64,000 nt of DNA, taken from assembly GCA_910584195.1 (NCBI GenBank), contig CAJTYV010000003.1, positions 1 through 64,000 on the forward strand. Direction: 5' to 3'. Below the pieces are notes generated by a model, which ran no database searches, had not been told where the DNA came from, and was given only the letters and a program-made list of their open reading frames with translations. Positions 16,286-25,095 of this stretch are shown piece by piece (positions within the stretch are counted from its first letter, which is position 1; each line of letters begins with the position of its first letter). Source of the stretch: an uncultured Ruminococcus sp. GTDB taxonomy: Bacteria > Bacillota > Clostridia > Oscillospirales > Ruminococcaceae. The translations under genes were made by a program, and so were the position numbers.

Positions 16286-17698
16286 ATGAAATATCCCATA
16301 AAAAAAGTTCTTTCAATCGTATCGGCAATATCAGCCGCAGCGTTTTCTCTTAATGTTCTTAACGTCTCGGCTGATGTTATCCCTAATCCTGTAATAAGCC
16401 GAAACTGCCCTGTATATTCCGATACGGCAGGTCAACCTACGGCAGCGAATGACGAACATTATTTCTCATTCTGTTTCATAACTACACCCGGCTATCTTGC
16501 GTACGATCTTTCCGCTGTTCCCGAAGCAGAACGCAAACAGATCATTGCGGTATGGTACAACACAAGCTCATATGACAACATAGGCAACTATAAAAACCGA
16601 AATATGGAACCCTCGGACTATACGATTGAAGTCAACTCTGCTCCCGGCGGAGAATATCCCACAGACGGCTGGGAAATCGCTGAAACAGTTTCGGGCAACA
16701 CCCTTAGTTCACGTCAGCATCTTGTCAATATGGAAGGATATAACTGGATTCGCCTTAATATCTCTAAGGCAGACGATTCCGACGGAAAACAGGCAGGCAT
16801 TAACTTTGATATTCACAACGTTTCCGAAGGAGTGTCCGACAGCTGGCTTTTTTTGGGAGACTCCATTACATCCGGGGGCATGAACAACTGCTACGGCACA
16901 GGCTTTGCCGCACACATCAACACCATTGACAGCCGCTATTTCCCGATTCAGGAAAACGGCGGAATAGGCGGAATCCGCAGTATTGACGGAAAAGAAAATA
17001 TCAATCGCTGGCTTTCAGTCTCCCATGCAAAATACGTCAGCATCGCTTATGGTACAAACGATTGCTGGGGAAATCCGAACGCTGCCGATGCCTATTACGA
17101 AAATACCAAATATATGATAAACGCAGTTTTGGAAGCAGAAAAAATCCCGGTGCTGCCCAAGATCCCGGCTTCGTCAAATGAGGATGTTAAGGACAATGTT
17201 CCGATTTATAACGCAGTTATAGAGCGACTGTACGATGAATACGGCGATAGACTTATAAAAGGTCCTGATTTCGAGACTTTCTTTTCAGAGAATCCCGATT
17301 ATCTCAGCGGAGACGGTGTTCACCCGTCTGACATTGGCTACGCGGCTATGCGTGAGGAATGGGCAAAGCTCATGTACGAAAGAGTCTACACAGCCGAAAA
17401 CCCTTCGCCTACCGAGGCTGTAAAGCCTACTGAGCCTTCAACATCATCGGCGGACATTCTCTGCGGCGATGCAAACTGCGACGGAGAAGTTACTATCGCA
17501 GATTCAACCGCTATTTTGCAGTCTCTCGGAAATCCTGATAAATACGGACTTTCAGAGCAGGGTGCCAAAAATGCCGACTGCTGTAATACGGGCGACGGCG
17601 TTCTGCCCAGCGATGCCCTTGCAATTCAGAAGCTCGACGCTAAACTGATAGCTTCTCTGCCAACATATGACTGGATCCAATTACCTCCTATTACATAA
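16286..17698 (+). CDS. Secreted SGNH/GDSL esterase with C-terminal dockerin
   Basis: Predicted 470 residues. Signal peptide (about 1-29), an N-terminal beta-rich domain (about 30-185), an SGNH hydrolase domain (about 190-375) and, after a Pro/Thr linker, a type I dockerin (about 390-460). Catalytic blocks are clear: the serine in FLGDSITSGG, GTNDCWG, and the Asp-His pair in DGVHPSDIGY. The arrangement of a beta domain before an SGNH fold resembles carbohydrate acetylesterases, so removal of acetyl groups from a plant polysaccharide is likely but the substrate is not shown. AAGGAG precedes ATG 16286. The dockerin is nearly identical to that of the lyase at 56065, which suggests the same cohesin partner. 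Confidence 0.88.
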   Translation: MKYPIKKVLSIVSAISAAAFSLNVLNVSADVIPNPVISRNCPVYSDTAGQPTAANDEHYFSFCFITTPGYLAYDLSAVPEAERKQIIAVWYNTSSYDNIGNYKNRNMEPSDYTIEVNSAPGGEYPTDGWEIAETVSGNTLSSRQHLVNMEGYNWIRLNISKADDSDGKQAGINFDIHNVSEGVSDSWLFLGDSITSGGMNNCYGTGFAAHINTIDSRYFPIQENGGIGGIRSIDGKENINRWLSVSHAKYVSIAYGTNDCWGNPNAADAYYENTKYMINAVLEAEKIPVLPKIPASSNEDVKDNVPIYNAVIERLYDEYGDRLIKGPDFETFFSENPDYLSGDGVHPSDIGYAAMREEWAKLMYERVYTAENPSPTEAVKPTEPSTSSADILCGDANCDGEVTIADSTAILQSLGNPDKYGLSEQGAKNADCCNTGDGVLPSDALAIQKLDAKLIASLPTYDWIQLPPIT

Positions 17699-17727
17699 AA
17701 TAGTCCAACGAATTATAAAGTTAAATA

Positions 17728-17765
17728 AAGCCGGACACGGCATGCTGTGTCCGGCTTGCTGTAAT
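17728..17765. terminator. Bidirectional terminator between esterase and histidine kinase genes
   Basis: Arms AAGCCGGACAC (17728-17738) / GTGTCCGGCTT (17747-17757); the - strand continues TTATTTAAC. Confidence 0.8.
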
Positions 17766-19576
17766 TACATTGTAACCACGAAGCAAATGCTCCTGCCCTC
17801 TTGATTCTCTACCTGAACCTTGAATTTATGCTTATCAATAATGGATTTTGCTATTGCAAGTCCCAGTCCGTATCCTCCTGTGGAACGATTTCTCGATTCA
17901 TCGCTGCGATAAAAACGCTCAAAGAGCTTGTCGACCTCCTCCTCGCGTACTCCGCTGCCTGTATTGTAAACGGCAAGAACCGCTTTGCCGTCCTCCTTTG
18001 TAAGCGATACGCGGACAGTTCCTCCGTCTTTTGAATATTTCAGAGCGTTGTCAATAAAAATCCCGACCATTTGCTTGATATGCTGTTCGCTGCCCACTAT
18101 CATTATTCCGTCGTCCACATTCAGCACAAAATTCTTACGGCTCTCAAACGCCTGACACTCAAACGGCAGAGCGGCGTTTGTAACGGCACGGCTCAAATCA
18201 AATTCGCATGTAATAAACTCCCGCGCGCTGTTTTCAAGCCGTGTAAGACTGAGCAGATCGTTTACAAGAACGTTCATTCTGTCCGCCTGATCCTGTATGT
18301 AATTAAGCCATTTATTGGTTCCTATCTCACCCGATAATACATCCGCATTGGTCGAAATTACTGTGAGAGGAGTTTTAAGCTCGTGACTCGCATCGGAAAT
18401 AAACTGCTTCTGATTATCAAAAGTTACTTTAAGCGGACGAACTATAAGTCCGCTGAGAAAATATGCCGCCGCCGAAAGAAGTATCAGGCTTACCAAACCG
18501 ACTATGACGGTAGTACGTTTAAGCTTGCGCATCATGCCTATTTCAGACGTCCTGTCGGTCAGAACAACAAGAGTGCCGTTATTCTTTTTTTCTGCACAGA
18601 AACTAAGATTGCCTGTCATTCCTTCGGAGTCCTTACTGTTGATTATTTTATCAATATAATTCTGCGCAGTATCTTCGGTCAACTCGTCATTGTTAAGAGC
18701 AGCTGCATATTTACCGTTTTCGTCAGCCATTATAACAAAAAAGTTTATAGAACCCAAAGACTTAGGAACGGGCTCTCCGAACGGCTCACGTCCCATTCCG
18801 TCCGGAGGAGGCGGAGGCTCTTCATTCTCTGAAGCAGGTGCTTTGACAACAACCGTATACCCGTTCAGAACAGGAACAAACGCAGTATTTGCAGTAGGTA
18901 TAAAGCCGCCGCTTCCCCATACGGGGCGGTCGTGCTCATTATCGTTATAATCCTTATCTCCGTTCCAATCATCATAACCGTGCCACGGATCGTTCCACGG
19001 CTCTCTCCACGGGTCATGCCATGGATCGGGATCCTGATTTTCAGGAGGCTGCCATTCGCCCCAATTTTCTCCGTTTCCCCAATCGCCATTGGGTGGAAAT
19101 GTTTCAGCAGGCGGTTCGGTAGGCCGTACAGGTTCAGTACGCTTCGGCTCATACGGACGGGTCTCACGAGGCGGATCTGTTTCCTTAGGCGGCTCGGGTT
19201 GCTTCTCCGCAGTATGCGGCTGTATCGTTTTTTCAGCCTCCGTGGGAATTTCAGAAGACTTTTCCTCAGTGTGCGTTTGATTTTTCGGAACAGGCTCAGT
19301 CGCAGCCGGAGCAGCGGATTCTTCCGGAACGGTCGGAGGCGGTATATTATCTTTTTTCGGCTCATTTGCCTTATGTCTTCCGGGGTTATTAAAAGTAAAG
19401 GTCGAGGTCTTGTCATTATACTCAACACCGGCAGCAACCTGCCTTAATACAACGTTGGTCTGACGCTCCATAAGCACGTCCATGATAATGTTTACCGAGC
19501 TTAAAACAGCTATAAATATTGCTATAAGGATAGCTGTAATAATACCGAAAAATTTAAGCTGAACTTTTCTGAACAA
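17765..19576 (-). CDS. Sensor histidine kinase with Pro- and Trp-rich external segment
   Basis: Predicted 603-residue membrane kinase. First TM (about 8-32), a long external region (about 33-355), second TM (about 362-380), then HisKA with the phospho-acceptor in SDASHELKTPL and a HATPase with DNALKYS and GYGLGLAIAKSIIDKH. The external region contains a Pro/Glu/Thr-rich stretch (73-165) and a Trp/Asp/Pro-rich repeat (166-220, for example DPWHDPWREPWNDPWHG) before a small sensor-like fold. The TTG start at 19576 is preferred: GGAGG lies 7 bases upstream and the gene begins 11 bases after the response regulator stop. The signal sensed is unknown; cell-wall or envelope stress is one guess. Confidence 0.9.
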   Translation of the reverse strand: MFRKVQLKFFGIITAILIAIFIAVLSSVNIIMDVLMERQTNVVLRQVAAGVEYNDKTSTFTFNNPGRHKANEPKKDNIPPPTVPEESAAPAATEPVPKNQTHTEEKSSEIPTEAEKTIQPHTAEKQPEPPKETDPPRETRPYEPKRTEPVRPTEPPAETFPPNGDWGNGENWGEWQPPENQDPDPWHDPWREPWNDPWHGYDDWNGDKDYNDNEHDRPVWGSGGFIPTANTAFVPVLNGYTVVVKAPASENEEPPPPPDGMGREPFGEPVPKSLGSINFFVIMADENGKYAAALNNDELTEDTAQNYIDKIINSKDSEGMTGNLSFCAEKKNNGTLVVLTDRTSEIGMMRKLKRTTVIVGLVSLILLSAAAYFLSGLIVRPLKVTFDNQKQFISDASHELKTPLTVISTNADVLSGEIGTNKWLNYIQDQADRMNVLVNDLLSLTRLENSAREFITCEFDLSRAVTNAALPFECQAFESRKNFVLNVDDGIMIVGSEQHIKQMVGIFIDNALKYSKDGGTVRVSLTKEDGKAVLAVYNTGSGVREEEVDKLFERFYRSDESRNRSTGGYGLGLAIAKSIIDKHKFKVQVENQEGRSICFVVTM

Positions 19577-19587
19577 ACCAACTCCTC

Positions 19588-20256
19588 CTATTCCATAAAA
19601 TATCCGATACCACGAGCAGTTTTTATCTGAACCTCAGCGGAAATAGACACAAGCTTTTTGCGGAGAAATGATATGTAAACCTCGATATTATTGTATTCCG
19701 CATTGCTCTCGCTGCCCCATATTTTCTCTATAATACGTTCCTTCGAAAGAATCTGTCCGGGATTTGCGATAAGCATTTCCATAACGTTATACTCTTTCAA
19801 GCTGAGCTTAACGTCGTTTGCTCCGCAGCTAACGGAACATGTGTTTTTATGCAGCTCAAGCCCATGGTATTCAAAACGGTTTTCGTCCATTATTTCGCCT
19901 TTTCTGCGTGTAAGAGCACGCACTCTTGCAAGAAGCTCTCCTGTCACAAAAGGCTTAGTCAAATAATCGTCTGCACCGCAGTCAAGACCGTTTATTTTAT
20001 CGTTGACCTCGCATCTTGCAGTCAGCAGAAGAACAGGAGTATTTATTTTTTCGGCTCTGAGATTTCTCAGGACTTCGATACCGTTCATACCGGGCAGCAT
20101 TATGTCCAGCAGAATGCAATCGTAAATACCTGTAAGCGCATTATCAAGTCCGTCAATACCATTGTTAAAAACATCCACGGAATACTTATTTCTTTTAAGC
20201 AGCTCCGACAAAGCATCAGCAAGCTGTATCTCGTCCTCTATGACAAGTATTTTCAT
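19588..20256 (-). CDS. OmpR/PhoB-family response regulator
   Basis: Predicted 222 residues. The receiver domain (1-118) has the acidic pair in VIEDE, the phosphorylated Asp in DCILLDIMLPG, and the Lys in TKPF. The winged-helix DNA-binding domain (130-222) has the family pattern LSLKEYNVMEMLIANPGQIL and the VYISFLRKKL recognition helix. It is the first gene of a two-gene operon with the histidine kinase; GGAGG precedes the ATG. It most likely controls transcription of its own operon or nearby genes, but no operator is obvious. Confidence 0.95.
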   Translation of the reverse strand: MKILVIEDEIQLADALSELLKRNKYSVDVFNNGIDGLDNALTGIYDCILLDIMLPGMNGIEVLRNLRAEKINTPVLLLTARCEVNDKINGLDCGADDYLTKPFVTGELLARVRALTRRKGEIMDENRFEYHGLELHKNTCSVSCGANDVKLSLKEYNVMEMLIANPGQILSKERIIEKIWGSESNAEYNNIEVYISFLRKKLVSISAEVQIKTARGIGYFME

Positions 20257-20623
20257 ATAACTGCCTCCATAATAATTTTACCAATCCTTTACAGCTATCA
20301 TAAACGGCGCTGCGGACCATATCAGATACTTCTGATTAATAGGCACAATTACCTGTAAATTTATTATATCATAATAACTTTAAATAACCTTAAAAAATAC
20401 AAAAATTAAATATTTTATTATAGAGAATTTTTCAGCATTTTTTTGTGCATAATCACAAAAATATTATAAAACTATAAACAAATATTGACTAAGATTTGGA
20501 TTTGTGATAAAATTGTATTGAGAAAATTTATGCAGAGATCATGCCGGCAATACCGTACCAAAAATTGTACGGCAGTTGATATGTATCTATGCTTTTAATA
20601 ATTTGAACAAAGGAGTTCGTTTT
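20257..20623. other. Intergenic region with hairpin leader
   Basis: Divergent region. Apart from the promoter at 20485-20513 it holds a leader hairpin CCGTAC / GTACGG near 20553-20573, about 50 bases before the start codon of the next gene. Confidence 0.5.
20485..20513 (+). promoter_or_regulatory. Sigma-A promoter of the unknown gene at 20624
   Basis: TTGACT (20485-20490), 17-base spacer, TAAAAT (20508-20513). Confidence 0.75.
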
Positions 20624-21334
20624 ATGCTGTCACTTCAGGAACGTGAACATAAAAAGGGAATGTTCGCAAAAAAAACAAGTGAAAATATAAAAAAATATAC
20701 GGAGCTTTATTCCGCATTCTGTCAGAACGGATATACAAAAACTCTCGCGGAGGACTACGCTGATTTTTTTGTGGAAAATGCAAAAAAACCTGCACACGGA
20801 GATATTATTCAAACCGCACAGCTTTTCGACAGAATCCATGACTTGAAATCTGCATCCTTTTACCTCGAAAGGTTGGAAGATGTAGTCAAGAAAATGTCAC
20901 ACGAGGAAAAATTCCTATACTGCATTGAAACGCTCAAGAATAAGAGCAAGCTTGGAAATTGGCGTGATGCCGAGGACTTCCGTACCGAAAACATTAACTT
21001 TATGCAGATATACTCCGATAAAGTTGATATGAACCAAAAAGCCGATATGTACATCGCCCTTGCACACTCTGACTGTGCAGCAAAGCATTACAGCTCCGCA
21101 TTTCGTCTTTTAACCGGCTTCGGCTATAAGCCTCAGGGAAGAAACGATGTAAAGCTATTGGAAATACTCATTACCGGAGTTTATATCTGCGCCAAATCAG
21201 GCGATACTGCCAGCATAGAAAACGCTGTAAATAATGCTCGCACCGCACTCGGACTTTTTAAGGAATTTAAACACAGCTGGACAAAATCATATTATGAAAA
21301 CAGAATAGAAGAAGCTGCCGATGGAATCGCTTAG
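20624..21334 (+). CDS. Unknown cytoplasmic helical-repeat-like protein
   Basis: Predicted 236 residues, no signal peptide or membrane segment. It is rich in Lys, Glu and Ala with alternating helical segments (KKTSENIKKYTELYSAF, AQLFDRIHDLKSASFYLERL, MYIALAHSDCAAKHYSSAF), which resembles TPR-like helical hairpins, but I do not recognise a family. AAAGGAG lies 8 bases before ATG 20624; a start 48 bases upstream lacks a ribosome site. Monocistronic, with its own promoter and terminator. Confidence 0.75.
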   Translation: MLSLQEREHKKGMFAKKTSENIKKYTELYSAFCQNGYTKTLAEDYADFFVENAKKPAHGDIIQTAQLFDRIHDLKSASFYLERLEDVVKKMSHEEKFLYCIETLKNKSKLGNWRDAEDFRTENINFMQIYSDKVDMNQKADMYIALAHSDCAAKHYSSAFRLLTGFGYKPQGRNDVKLLEILITGVYICAKSGDTASIENAVNNARTALGLFKEFKHSWTKSYYENRIEEAADGIA

Positions 21335-21342
21335 CTTATCAA

Positions 21343-21370
21343 AAAACGGAGTCTACAGGCTCCGTTTTTA
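21343..21370 (+). terminator. Terminator of the unknown gene at 20624
   Basis: AAAACGGAG / CTCCGTTTT with a TCTACAGG loop, ending in a T run. Confidence 0.88.
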
Positions 21371-21663
21371 AATGTTAAAATAAAAAAATATATAAAAAAT
21401 AACTTCAAGCTTATTGATTATAATTTTTATAAAAAGAATCTGCCAAATATTTTACTATTTGTGTTTTTTACAATTAATTATACAGAACTTTTTATGTTTA
21501 ATACTGCTTTTCTTTAAAAGCTGATATTTAGGGATTTGCAGAATTAGTCAATTGTTTTATCTCGTTAAATTTTATTTAAAAACAGAATTATTAACTATTA
21601 ATGTTTTTTAATTTATAATTTATTTATTGATTATCTGTTAATATTATTTTATTAACAATTAAC
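21371..21663. other. Very AT-rich non-coding stretch
   Basis: About 290 bases of A/T-rich sequence with many TTAAT and ATTTAT runs and no coding signal. It lies directly upstream of the RNA promoter at 21699 and could act as an UP-like or curved DNA region. Confidence 0.5.
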
Positions 21664-21695
21664 AGCAATATAGTGCAAAAATCAAGCAATATAGT
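21664..21695 (+). promoter_or_regulatory. Direct-repeat activator-site candidate
   Basis: AGCAATATAGT occurs at 21664-21674 and 21685-21695, exactly 21 bases apart, ending 3 bases before the -35 box of the following promoter. Confidence 0.5.
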
Positions 21696-21698
21696 CAA

Positions 21699-21727
21699 TT
21701 GAACGACCAATGAATTTGGTCTATAAT
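21699..21727 (+). promoter_or_regulatory. Strong sigma-A promoter with palindromic spacer
   Basis: TTGAAC (21699-21704), 17-base spacer, TATAAT (21722-21727). The spacer itself is the inverted repeat GACCAA-TGAAT-TTGGTC, which may be an operator. No protein-coding gene follows for more than 550 bases. Confidence 0.8.
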
Positions 21728-21733
21728 GAAAAC

Positions 21734-22122
21734 ATCGAAAGGCAATACTTTCCCGATATTTCGAGAGCGTTGCTTTCGACATTTACAAAGATACATTTTA
21801 TGTGTCCTGTGTTTAACGGCAAAGCAGAATTAATTTTCAGACCGCCGGTCTTAATTTTCACCGGTATGATTTGATGTTTTTCCCGGCATATTTCGTACAT
21901 GCTTTCCGATTATTAAACATTAACGCCTATAATATGTTTAATCGCCTAAATACGGAAAGAATCTTTTGAATTTGCAAGTAAAATCCATTCCATGGTCTGA
22001 CTGCGTGGTACTGCGATTGTACCGGTTGCCGATTCCGCATATAGAGGGTATGCGGAAACTTTTGAAAACAGCGGTTTTTAACGTCAAAGTTGAGAGGGTG
22101 ACGTTAAAGACCGCTTTTTCTT
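21734..22122 (+). ncRNA. Candidate free-standing noncoding RNA, about 390 nt
   Basis: Bounded by a consensus promoter and a very strong terminator, with no supported reading frame inside. Hairpins seen in order: TCGAAAGGCAA (21735-21745) with TTGCTTTCGA (21770-21779) at the 5' end; TTAAACAT / ATGTTTAA near 21915-21942; GGTAC / GTACC near 22007-22023; TTCCGCATA / TATGCGGAA (22033-22057); and the terminator stem. The last two loops both contain AGAGGGT. It lacks the hallmarks of RNase P RNA, tmRNA and SRP RNA. It could also be a long leader with an attenuator for ppdK, but ppdK has its own -10 region downstream. Confidence 0.55.
22070..22122 (+). terminator. Strong terminator of the candidate RNA
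   Basis: A 17-bp stem: AGCGGTTTTTAACGTCA (22070-22086) with TGACGTTAAAGACCGCT (22099-22115), one G-T pair, followed by TTTTCTTT. Confidence 0.88.
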
Positions 22123-22217
22123 TATCATTTCTAACAGTAATTTTTTTGTGCAAAATGCTACAATATTAACGATTAAATTTTTGCTATTTCTATATAGCAT
22201 TTTATTCCAAAATGTGT

Positions 22218-22258
22218 TATAATAAATATAAGTCGGACAGGCTATCCACCTGTTCGGT
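22218..22258 (+). promoter_or_regulatory. ppdK promoter core and leader hairpin
   Basis: TATAAT at 22218-22223 without a clear -35. The leader then folds as CGGACAGG-CTATCCA-CCTGTTCG (about 22234-22256) shortly before the GGAGG ribosome site. Confidence 0.55.
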
Positions 22259-22285
22259 AAAGTTTAAAACTGGAGGTATATACCA

Positions 22286-24913
22286 ATGGCAAAGAAATAT
22301 TGTTACCTTTTCTCCGAAGGCGACGCTTCAATGAGAGAGCTTCTCGGCGGTAAGGGTGCTAACCTGGCTGAAATGACCAATATTGGTCTCCCTGTTCCCC
22401 AGGGCTTCACTATTACTACAGAGGCTTGTACTCAATATTACGAGGACGGCGGCATTTCCGACGAGATAATGGCTGAGATCGGTGAGTACATCGTTAAGAT
22501 GGAAGAGATCACAGGCAAAAAGTTCGGCGATAAGGAGAACCCCCTCCTGGTTTCCGTTCGTTCGGGAGCTCGCGCTTCAATGCCCGGTATGATGGATACA
22601 ATTCTTAACCTCGGTCTTAATGAGACTGTTGTTGAAACTATCGCTGAAAAGTCCGGCAACGCTCGCTGGGCTTGGGACTGCTACAGAAGATTCATCCAGA
22701 TGTACTCCGACGTTGTTATGGAAGTCGGCAAAAAGTACTTCGAGGAGCTTATTGATGAAATGAAAGCTAAGAAGGGCGTTACTCAGGACGTAGAGCTTGA
22801 CGCCGATGACCTCAAGGAGCTTGCAGGTCAGTTCAAGGCTGAATACAAAGCTAAGATCGGTACCGATTTCCCTGCTGATCCCAAAGAGCAGCTTATGGGC
22901 GCTGTAAAGGCTGTTTTCCGTTCATGGGACAACCCCAGAGCAAACGTTTACAGACGTGACAATGATATTCCTTTCTCTTGGGGTACTGCTGTTAACGTTC
23001 AGGCTATGGCTTTCGGTAATATGGGCGACGACTGCGGTACAGGCGTTGCATTTACCCGCGACCCTGCTACAGGCGAAAAGAAGCTCATGGGCGAATTCCT
23101 TACAAATGCTCAGGGCGAGGACGTAGTTGCAGGCGTTCGTACTCCTATGCCTATCGCTCAGATGGCTGAAACATTCCCTGAGGCATACGCTCAGTTCGTT
23201 GAGGTTTGCAAAACTCTCGAAAATCACTATCATGATATGCAGGACATGGAGTTCACTGTTGAAAACAGAAAGCTCTTCATGCTCCAGACAAGAAACGGTA
23301 AGAGAACTGCACAGGCTGCTCTCAAGATCGCTTGCGACCTCGTTGACGAGGGAATGAAGACCGAGGCTGAGGCTGTTGCAATGATCGACCCCAGAAACCT
23401 CGATACACTTCTCCACCCACAGTTCGATACGGCTGCTCTTAAGGCTGCTACTCCTATGGGCAAGGGTCTCGGAGCATCTCCCGGAGCTGCTTGCGGTAAG
23501 GTTGTTTTCACTGCTGATGACGCTGTTGAATGGGCTGAAAAGGGTGAAAAGGTAGTTCTTGTACGTCTTGAAACATCTCCTGAGGACATTACAGGTATGA
23601 AGGCTGCACAGGGTATCCTGACAGTTCGCGGCGGTATGACTTCTCACGCTGCCGTTGTTGCTCGTGGTATGGGCGAGTGCTGCGTTTCAGGCTGCGGCGA
23701 CATCAAGATGGACGAAGCTAATAAGAAGTTTGAACTCGGCGGCAAGGTATTCAACGAGGGAGACTACATCTCTATCGACGGTACTACAGGTAATATCTAC
23801 GATGGTATCATTCCTACTGTTGACGCTCAGATCGCCGGCGAATTCGGAAGAATCATGGCTTGGGCTGACAAGTACAGAACTCTTAAGGTAAGAACAAACG
23901 CTGACACTCCCGCTGACGCTAAGAAGGCTCGCGAGCTGGGCGCTGAGGGTATCGGTCTCTGCCGTACAGAGCACATGTTCTTCGATCCCGAGAGAATCGC
24001 TGCTTTCCGTGAAATGATCTGCTCCGATACAGTTGAAGAGCGTGAAGCTGCTCTTGCTAAGATCGAACCCATGCAGCAGGCTGACTTTGAGGCTCTTTAC
24101 GAGGCTCTTGAGGGTAATCCTGTAACTATTCGTTTCCTCGATCCTCCTCTCCACGAATTCGTTCCTACTGAGGAAGCTGACATCGCTGCTCTTGCTGAGG
24201 CTCAGGGCAAGTCCGTTGAGACTATCAAGAACATCATTTCTTCACTCCACGAATTCAACCCCATGATGGGTCACAGAGGCTGCCGTCTTGCTGTAACTTA
24301 TCCCGAAATCGCTAAAATGCAGACAAACGCAATCATTAAGGCTGCTATCAATGTTAAGAAGGCTCATCCCGATTGGACAGTTAAGCCTGAGATCATGATT
24401 CCGCTCATTGGCGATCTCAAGGAATTTAAGTTCGTTAAGAAGGTTGTTGTTGAGACCGCTGACGCTGTTATCGCTGCTTCAGGCGCAGAACTTGAATACG
24501 AAGTTGGTACAATGATTGAGATCCCCAGAGCAGCTCTTACAGCTGACGAGATCGCTGCTAACGCTGATTTCTTCTGCTTTGGTACTAACGACCTCACTCA
24601 GATGACATATGGCTTCTCACGTGATGATGCAGGCAAGTTCCTTAACGCTTACTACGACAAGAAGATTTTCGAGAACGATCCTTTTGCTAAGCTTGATCAG
24701 GTCGGCGTTGGTAAGCTCATGGATATGGCTGTTAAGATGGGTAAGGGCGCTAACGATACGCTCCACTGCGGTATCTGCGGTGAGCACGGCGGAGATCCTA
24801 CATCTGTTGAATTCTGCCACAAGATTGGTCTTGACTATGTATCTTGCTCACCTTTCCGCGTTCCGATTGCTCGTCTTGCTGCTGCACAGGCTGCTATCAG
24901 CCAAGGAAAGTAA
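22286..24913 (+). CDS. ppdK: Pyruvate, phosphate dikinase
   Basis: Predicted 875 residues, the normal length. It interconverts pyruvate, ATP and phosphate with PEP, AMP and pyrophosphate in the cytoplasm, and is typically part of the PPi-linked glycolysis/gluconeogenesis node in anaerobes. Seen: N-terminal nucleotide-binding domain with GGKGANLAEMTNIGLPVPQGF, the phosphohistidine at residue 454 in GGMTSHAAVVARG, the PEP/pyruvate TIM-barrel with FCFGTNDLTQMTYGFSRDD, and the catalytic Cys831 in HCGICGEHGGDP. These positions match well-studied PPDKs. CTGGAGG lies upstream of the ATG. Codon use is very strongly biased, which implies high expression. Monocistronic. Confidence 0.98.
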   Translation: MAKKYCYLFSEGDASMRELLGGKGANLAEMTNIGLPVPQGFTITTEACTQYYEDGGISDEIMAEIGEYIVKMEEITGKKFGDKENPLLVSVRSGARASMPGMMDTILNLGLNETVVETIAEKSGNARWAWDCYRRFIQMYSDVVMEVGKKYFEELIDEMKAKKGVTQDVELDADDLKELAGQFKAEYKAKIGTDFPADPKEQLMGAVKAVFRSWDNPRANVYRRDNDIPFSWGTAVNVQAMAFGNMGDDCGTGVAFTRDPATGEKKLMGEFLTNAQGEDVVAGVRTPMPIAQMAETFPEAYAQFVEVCKTLENHYHDMQDMEFTVENRKLFMLQTRNGKRTAQAALKIACDLVDEGMKTEAEAVAMIDPRNLDTLLHPQFDTAALKAATPMGKGLGASPGAACGKVVFTADDAVEWAEKGEKVVLVRLETSPEDITGMKAAQGILTVRGGMTSHAAVVARGMGECCVSGCGDIKMDEANKKFELGGKVFNEGDYISIDGTTGNIYDGIIPTVDAQIAGEFGRIMAWADKYRTLKVRTNADTPADAKKARELGAEGIGLCRTEHMFFDPERIAAFREMICSDTVEEREAALAKIEPMQQADFEALYEALEGNPVTIRFLDPPLHEFVPTEEADIAALAEAQGKSVETIKNIISSLHEFNPMMGHRGCRLAVTYPEIAKMQTNAIIKAAINVKKAHPDWTVKPEIMIPLIGDLKEFKFVKKVVVETADAVIAASGAELEYEVGTMIEIPRAALTADEIAANADFFCFGTNDLTQMTYGFSRDDAGKFLNAYYDKKIFENDPFAKLDQVGVGKLMDMAVKMGKGANDTLHCGICGEHGGDPTSVEFCHKIGLDYVSCSPFRVPIARLAAAQAAISQGK

Positions 24914-25041
24914 TTCCGAAATACGTCAAAATCGGCGAATTTACGCTGTTTGCGGATGATGCTAAGAATTATCTCTATGCAAAGCGCAGATTGCTTAACT
25001 GGCACGATATTCACGTTAATGTGTTTATCTGAATAAAAATA
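24914..25041 (+). other. Coding-like tail between ppdK and its terminator
   Basis: Right after the ppdK stop, one + frame reads IPKYVKIGEFTLFADDAKNY and continues to a stop at 25030-25032. It has protein-like composition but no start codon or ribosome site. It may be a remnant of a decayed gene. Confidence is low. Confidence 0.3.
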
Positions 25042-25044
25042 ATG

Positions 25045-25078
25045 AGTCCTCACAGTTTTGTGCTGTGAGGACTTTTTG
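25045..25078 (+). terminator. ppdK terminator
   Basis: AGTCCTCACAG (25045-25055) pairs with CTGTGAGGACT (25063-25073), followed by TTTTG. Confidence 0.9.
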
Positions 25079-25095
25079 TTGTATAATAGCCTGTT

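Noticed and set aside
21734..22122. RNase P RNA, tmRNA, SRP RNA or T-box identity for the candidate RNA
   Set aside because: The conserved core sequences of these RNAs are not seen (for example no GAGGAAAGTCC, no tRNA-like end, no GGAAGGAAGCAG, no GGGTGGNACC). A covariance search could overturn this.
21966..22169. Small reading frame inside the candidate noncoding RNA
   Set aside because: No ribosome site, and it runs through the terminator stem, so it would not be translated as a whole.
22922..23647. Reading frame of 241 codons opposite ppdK
   Set aside because: Arises from strong codon bias in ppdK; no start signals.
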